A program made the translations under genes and the position numbers. The notes below the pieces were generated by a model that made no database searches, was not told where the DNA came from, and saw only the letters and a list, made by a program, of their open reading frames with translations. Source: Cristatella mucedo (taxonomy: Eukaryota; Bryozoa; Phylactolaemata; Cristatellidae). Taken from it: a stretch of DNA of 64,000 nucleotides. The DNA is taken from positions 10,994,501 to 11,058,500 of the forward strand of contig WPIO01000008.1 of assembly GCA_009760855.2 (NCBI GenBank), read 5' to 3'. This document shows, one piece after another, positions 54,275-64,000 of the stretch (the stretch's first letter is position 1; the number at the start of each line of letters is the position of its first letter).

Positions 54275-54460
54275 AAATGTTATCTGGTTTAACAGCCTCT
54301 CTTGTATAGTGGCAGAAGAGCCTTAACGGCTAGCACGACCGCTTGCAGTTGGTAATAAGGGATCACCCACTGCAGGATTCGATCCACCGATGCGATTCGA
54401 TTCAACTCATGATCTCGATCGTGAAGAGCTAGCACTTTACCCGATCGGCTAGCCCATTGC
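54275..54460 (-). mobile_element. SINE (reverse) with internal duplication in the head
   Basis: CTGGTTTAACAGCCTCTCTTG, GAGCCTTAACGGCTAGCAC and GGATTCGATCCACC. The head carries a second GATTCGATTCA, making it longer than its relatives. It follows the copy at 53985-54145 in the same direction after about 130 bp. Confidence 0.8.
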
Positions 54461-54469
54461 ATGCTCTAG

Positions 54470-56047
54470 TCACGGCAAAGGGAGTGCCATGGGAAGATAG
54501 CAAGGCTATGCAGATGTGTAGGAACAATGACCAAGACAATTGCATGATAATAACGAGTTAACCAGGATGACAGAAGCAGACCATTGGTGTGATGAAAGTA
54601 AAGGCTCTGCAGCAAAGGGGCCAACGAAAGCACATATGGTGGCAGCATTAAAGCAGTTGATTGGAGTTCACTGCCAAATTCTGTGGAGGTAAGCATGTCA
54701 CTTAATTAGCTTTTAGATGTGATTTCCAACTTTTGAAGTTAGTTTTCTTTTTTGTGGCAGCAGTCTGGTGAGCTTGGTTGCCTTTTTTTAAAGTTACTTT
54801 TATCTTACTAATGACAGCTGTGAGCTGTGTACCATGAATATCATAACAGAGCCGCCAAGCCAAAGCACGTTGGGCTAGGGGATTTCATAGTATGCAGAAG
54901 CTAGTTTTCAGCCCGGTATCTAACAGTGCACAATGACTTAGAGGCAGCCGAGCATCAAACTCGAGCATTTTTCAATCGTATGTTGGAGAACCGGAGCTGT
55001 TGCTTTCCCCCAAGTACTATAGAAGGAGCCTTTCTCTTCATGGAGATGATTAGCAGCCTAACCGACTGTCGAGAAAGCTCTGCTTGCATACTGAAGGAAA
55101 ATAAACTCGGCCTTGCCGTCCTCATCAATAGTGCCTCTCTCCAGGCCGTGATTGATTCCGTGGGTCCATCGAATAAGATTGTGCATCTGTTGATCAGGGG
55201 GGGCGTTGGATGTATCGCTCTGTTTACTGCTTTCAGAAAGAGCCTTACGACATAATCTATGCCGAGTAGTGGTCGAGTATAGTGCAGATTTTTTATGTAA
55301 CTTCCCTTCACGTGCGTACTTGGATAGCAGATGGGCACAAGTTAATTTAAGTTAGTTAAGTTAGTTAAGTTAGTTTAATTTGTGGTTTGTTGCGTGTATT
55401 CAGCTTTTTACGACAACTTGTGCCTCAGCGGTCGGGAAAGGTTAGGAGTGGGTGGGTGGGTGGGTGGTGGGTGGCAACAGTTGGTCACCAAATGCAGCTC
55501 CTAAAACTGGCCACCGATTTCTTGCTTTGCATCCCAACCCCTTGCTCTCCTACCCTGCTCTGCCGGTCCCACCTCTTTTCTTCCATGCGTGTGGAGAAAG
55601 CTTGGCAAGGTGGCTGCCGTTCCTTCAACAGTTGTTCATCTCATTGCAGCCTGCACGAGGATTGTAGCCTTCAAGGTCTTGAATCCGAATTTGTGAAACT
55701 CGCTTGCTTGCGAAAGGCACTCACGCGTGTCTGAGCACATCGCTCATGTCTGGACACGGCTAGGTTGCAGCTGATGCACTCGGTGGATCTGACTGGTTGC
55801 CCAGCCTCGAGCCTACTGTCCTGCTCTGGTCAGGTCGCCCCTTCTTTGACATCAGAACGGTGGCAAGCTCACGTACTACGCTCAGGCTGATTTTCAGGCA
55901 TCGGCGTCATCGGGTTGCATGTTAATTCAAGTGTCTTTCCTCGGTGCCTTTTTTGTGTTGGTGCTGTGACGCATTGCGCACACGAGGCCAACATCTGCGG
56001 CTTCGAACTGCCCTTGTACAGACAGCCGCACTGGCAACTGTCGTGCG
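54470..56047. other. Region upstream of ERICH1
   Basis: Overlapping open frames at 54926-55255 (+) and 54955-55338 (-) are 109 and 127 codons long; I recognise neither. A short AGTTA-type repeat lies at 55347-55378 and a (GTGG)n run at about 55448-55475. No promoter element could be assigned. Confidence 0.35.
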
Positions 56048-60156
<4,109 letters not shown>

Positions 60157-61566
60157 GTGGTTGGTTCGCATAAGCCCTACGAAACACGCAGCAGTCTCGT
60201 TTATTCTCAAACGGCTCCCTCCAAGAGAGCTGATGATCTCCGGTGGCTGTCTGACGATTTCCTGAAAGCTTTGGATGGCTTGAATAAGCTAGCATGCTGT
60301 GTGAGCCACAGATTGATTATGTACATATGGACTGGACATAAAGAAATGATTGGTGTAAGCCTACTCACGGTGGTCGAGAACATTTCTTTGTTTGTATGAG
60401 GAACAAAATGATTATTTTGGCAAGTACTTCTACTAAAAATGCGTGTGTTATATGTTCTAATACGTTGCATTTTTAATGTTAATGGTGATGCTTTATAACT
60501 GAACTGTACACATACGTAGTCGTGTTTACATTTGAGGATCTTCATGAGTTGGTTAGACGAACTTAAAGCCGTGAGCTTCTAATCTACGAAGTTTGAATGA
60601 AGAGATGTTAAAAGTATACTTAAAGTGCTTGAACGAAGCTCACGAAGCGTGCACATTGGTGAATGTTTTTGCCACTTAACCGCTCGATCTCGGATGGTCT
60701 TTCGCTGTTGCTGTATTTACCATTTGCAATGGTTCTCTTCATCTATACTTGCAAGCGATGTTCCGCTGTTGCTCGTATCACGTGCTGCCTGAGCAAAGTA
60801 GCTTGCTGTCCGGCAGGGTTCTTGGGCTGCCCAGTCATTTTTGAGCCTTTCGAAAGTCGCTAATGGCATCTCGAAATGAATTGAGTAAAAATCCGTAACG
60901 TTCATTAACAAAACTACCAAAAATCCCCTGAACTCATTATTCAGTTTATGCTCATTCAAATTAATTCTTAAGCTTGAGAACTGTCTCAGAATGCTGACGC
61001 CATTAACCTAGAGCCAGATTTGTCGGCGAACGTGTAACTTTAAAAGTTGAAGTAGATTTCACCCTCCCAGTGACAGTTTACTATTCGGAAAGTTTCGCGG
61101 TATCGCTTACCGAAAAGCGTGGTCTTTTCGCTGGGCAAACAAAGTCGGGCTTTCGCTGGAAAGAAACAGGACACGGATTCTTTTAGGCAACCATGTGAGT
61201 TAATAAATATGGTGCAGAGAAGAGCCTTGGCTACGAAATTTAGTTCATCGTTCCAGTCGTCATTGGCAGGGTGGCGAGTGTTTGGTTCAGTAATGCCATT
61301 GTCATGTGGCGGAGTGGCTTGACATTGAAAGCCTAACACATCCGTGGATTTTTAGAACACTTGAGTTGTGAGAGTAGCCGTTTGCACCGTTGTATTACTG
61401 TACATTCGCGTTACGGCATAAGCAATTTGCCCAGAAACTGATTTAATTCTCTTTGGGCGAAACACAAGTGCATTATTGTTATTGTAAATTTCCAGTCAGG
61501 AGCCTCGTTTGGTGTTCGGGCCGCCAGCCGTGCTCGACTGCGAACAGACCTCGAGCTGCCTGCGCC

Positions 61567-61858
61567 ATGCCTGTTTGCCCGGTGAGTGCCGTAATTCTTA
61601 AGGTTACTCAAAACACGAATAACCACAGTGCCGTAATCCTTCCCGTTACTCAAAACGCTAATGACCATGAAGAATGAGCGCATGTCCAAATAACTTTTGC
61701 AGAACAAGAAGTGCTTGCCCTGTTTTTTCGACACCACCAGCACGGCGTGCTCATTTATTGTCATAGACGGCTCAGTACTCTCTGGTACAGCAAAAACCGA
61801 CCGGAGGACTTTCTGCACTTCCGGTCAAACAGTTTTTAACTACACGAGCACGAAACAG
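61567..61858 (+). CDS. Possible two-exon start of an unknown gene
   Basis: ATG at 61567 opens MPVCP with a perfect donor (GTGAGT) at 61582. A good acceptor (CTTTTGCAG, 61694-61702) leads in the same phase into a Cys-containing frame with NKKCLPCFFDTTSTACSF and TFCTSGQTVFNYTS, and another possible donor (GTACGT) at 61859. A GC-rich stretch precedes the ATG. I do not recognise the protein, and chance splice sites could explain it. Confidence 0.2.
61585..61668. repeat. 42-bp tandem duplication
   Basis: Two units beginning AGTGCCGTAAT, about 80 percent alike. The first overlaps the candidate donor at 61582. Confidence 0.85.
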
Positions 61859-61884
61859 AGTACGTCTTGTATTCTTAAATATAC

Positions 61885-62040
61885 CATTGTCACCCCTAAC
61901 CATGTTATTCGTGTTGTTTTGTGAGCATGCTACCGCTAACCATTCGATCGTGCTTCCTTTGCAGCGAGTGTAAAGCGCGTAGAAAGCGATTGAGTTCTCT
62001 GAGAGCGCTTTATCAAATGCGTTATTATTATTATTATTAC
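61885..62040 (+). mobile_element. LINE-A 3' tail
   Basis: CACCCCTAACCATGTTATTCG, ACCATTCGATCGTGCTTCC, the hairpin at about 61970-62012 and (ATT)n to 62038. No ORF part. Confidence 0.88.
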
Positions 62041-63724
62041 TTGTTATATTTATTGTTCAACCGATACACCAGCACTGCCGACAGAGTGCCTTACACCCAA
62101 GATATTGACAAGAGGTGTGGTTTCATGGCTTATGGCCTTGTTATTCGTGCTCCGACTAGTTTATGGCCCAGTGGCGTTTATGGCGCTGCCGCCAGTTTTT
62201 GGGCCATTGACATCTATGGCAGTACGGTTTGATGAGGGGTGAGTCAAGGCCTGCCCGCTGCAAGCGTCCGTGGAAATACACGTCTGCTTCAGGTCGATTC
62301 AGTGTCCACGTGTCGTCGCATGTGTGCTGTTGGGAGAGCATCAAACTTTTAAGAGGGAGATGTCGCAGTGCATGGCCCGAGTTTCAGTTTCTACAGAAGG
62401 GGGTCGAGGGAACCAAAGCGTAGTTTTTCGAGCTTGGCATAATCTCTTGGGGGTTGCTAGTAGTTAAATTCTATGTATCAAATGGCTGGGAGTTAAATGC
62501 TGTTATACGTTCAACCAAGCTCAAGGTGCTGACATGTCATGTCGTGTAACCTGTGAAGTGACCAGGTTTTGGAGCATCACTCTACTAAGCTCGGCACGTG
62601 AACTGAAGCGAGTACATGTTGCCAGATGTTACGGGCATCTTGCTAGATTTTGCATGTTACCAGAGCAGCCGGTCTCGATGCTCGCACTGTGCGTGTGCAA
62701 GGCGCAGGCCAACTGCACACAGTCCGAAGTGGGGAACTGATGGTTACGGTTTAATCGATGGGTCTTTTAGAAGCACGTGAGACGCAGCCGAAGGTGGTAC
62801 GTCCCTTTCTGTATTTGGAGACTGCATGTTCGATCTGCATGTGCTCACGAGTAATGGGTTGGCTAAACTCCTGGCACGGGAGTGCCTGCGTATGCGCTCG
62901 ACCGTAGCCTTCCCAACCACCGCCCTAACGCTGGGGCTTGGCGGCCAGTGGGTGGTGGCAGGTGGGCTGTAGCGATGCTGGCTCTCCTTCGCCCATCCGA
63001 ACTCCGACTGCAACCGCGTCCCGAAGCGGGTCCTGCGGCTGGCAGGTAGCGGCGATAATCTTCAAAGGATTCCCCGTCTTAATCGCGGCTCGCACCGTAC
63101 CCCAGTTGCAGCGCTTCGAACGGCAAGACGGCGCTAAGCGTTTGTACGATGGACGGAGTCCGCCGGATATTACGAGGGCTTCTACTCAGTCCGATAGGTG
63201 GTCATAGCATTCCCTGGATGCTAACTCTGGCCGGTTGCCCGGTGATAGCTACCGGTACCGCCGCCTGTCCTTCGTTAATCCACCAACGTTCTCATCTCGC
63301 GCAGCGGTTCGCGCGGCCACTCCTCGTGGCCTCATCCGCTCCCAGGTGCTCCCGATTGAAACGGTCTTCATTCTGATTTATTTCTAACCACTCCGACCGG
63401 GCAACTGACAGCTGGTCTTTCGGACTAGTCCCTTAACTTGGCGGCAGGGCTTGTGTCTACTTGCATACCTTCGGTTGTTAGTCATGCTTGGCTGAGCCCA
63501 GCGCCTCAGTCGCACTTGGTGGACCTCTAGCTTATACGCTCTTGATTCCGAGCCAGTGTCTTGTCTACTTACCTCTGCTCCTCGTCGCCGTCAGCCCTAG
63601 CCACCGGTTCTTGCTCGCTCTTAGGCACTGGTGGCTGGCTTCCATTAAAAGCTAGGGTCGGGTGACAGTTAAGTTATGTACTTAATATTGAAATGCAATT
63701 CCTTTGTCCAAATTCCTGTGTGCT

Positions 63725-63809
63725 TTGAGTGCTTACCTGCGCACGATTCTGTGCACGTTACTAAGCTTCGAGTGCTCACCTGCGCATGATTCCGTGCACG
63801 CTACTAAGC
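63725..63809. repeat. 42-bp tandem duplication
   Basis: Two units containing CACCTGCGCA or ACCTGCGCAC, GTGCACG and TACTAAGC, with about five differences. Confidence 0.88.
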
Positions 63810-64000
63810 AGTGGTCCTAGTAACCAGTAACTGAGCAATGACTGAGCCAGGATTCTCATCTTGGAGGGGACAAGACCCACAAGATTTTCATGTAGGCGGG
63901 GCTAGACCCGCTACATGAAAAATTATGGCGAAAATCAAAGTGCGAATTCAGCACGAACTCGGCGGTTGCTCATCGATTGGAATAAGGACACAATTTCGTC

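Larger units (their letters stand above)
60157..64000. other. Unassigned sequence after ERICH1
   Basis: Apart from LINE-A tails (about 61415-61480 degenerate, 61885-62040 good) and tandem duplications at 61585-61668 and 63725-63809, no gene is recognised. GC-rich stretches at about 61.5 kb and 62.9-63.4 kb may be a gene start or unrelated. No clear poly(A) signal for ERICH1 was seen close to its stop. Confidence 0.4.

Noticed and set aside
62744-63376. Gene or retroelement in GC-rich sequence at the right end
   Set aside because: No domain, motif or consistent frame was recognised on either strand.

Overview
The window is metazoan nuclear DNA, most likely from an invertebrate. Genes are split by many GT-AG introns, the encoded proteins are animal orthologues, and intergenic and intronic DNA is full of LINE fragments ending in (ATT)n, tRNA-derived SINEs, DNA-transposon relics and microsatellites. 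I cannot name the phylum from sequence alone. No bacterial genes, CRISPR arrays or operons were seen.

Four protein-coding genes can be rebuilt exon by exon. (1) 2304-9825 (+): the 3' nine exons of EIF2AK3/PERK, the ER-stress eIF2alpha kinase, covering juxtamembrane region, transmembrane segment and split kinase domain. The luminal sensor exons are not recognised and probably lie upstream. (2) 11665-17456 (-): a complete three-exon NUDT1/MTH1 (oxidised purine nucleotide hydrolase, 163 aa), convergent with PERK. (3) 21548-40746 (+): a complete 13-exon GPS1/COPS1 (COP9 signalosome subunit 1, 490 aa) spread over 19 kb, divergent from NUDT1. (4) 56048-60156 (+): a complete six-exon ERICH1-like gene (341 aa). 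For the three complete genes every splice phase agrees and the joined lengths are multiples of three. The four genes have unrelated jobs (translation control, nucleotide-pool sanitation, cullin deneddylation, unknown), so their proximity implies no shared pathway.

Repeats dominate the rest. Two LINE families are visible. Family A has an ORF end like CR1/L2/Rex1-type elements and a conserved 3' hairpin followed by (ATT)n. Family B has a different 3' end. Family A tails occur about two dozen times, in both orientations and inside introns of all but the last gene. A tRNA-derived SINE family occurs at least a dozen times, and one copy carries the LINE-A tail. Intron 8 of GPS1 holds an 805-bp non-autonomous DNA transposon with TA target duplication, and intron 11 holds a decayed Tc1-like transposase. 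At 49.5-50.0 kb a LINE-B 3' fragment appears to have landed inside a tRNA-Cys gene, separating its 5' acceptor strand from the rest.

Region by region: 0-1.4 kb LINE debris; 2.3-9.8 PERK; 9.8-11.6 intergenic; 11.7-17.5 NUDT1 with LINE-A in its large intron; 17.5-21.5 divergent intergenic; 21.5-41 GPS1; 41.4-45.5 tandem antisense LINE-A copies; 45.5-56 SINEs, microsatellites, the interrupted tRNA-Cys and unassigned sequence; 56-60.2 ERICH1-like; 60.2-64 unassigned sequence with one LINE tail and short tandem duplications.
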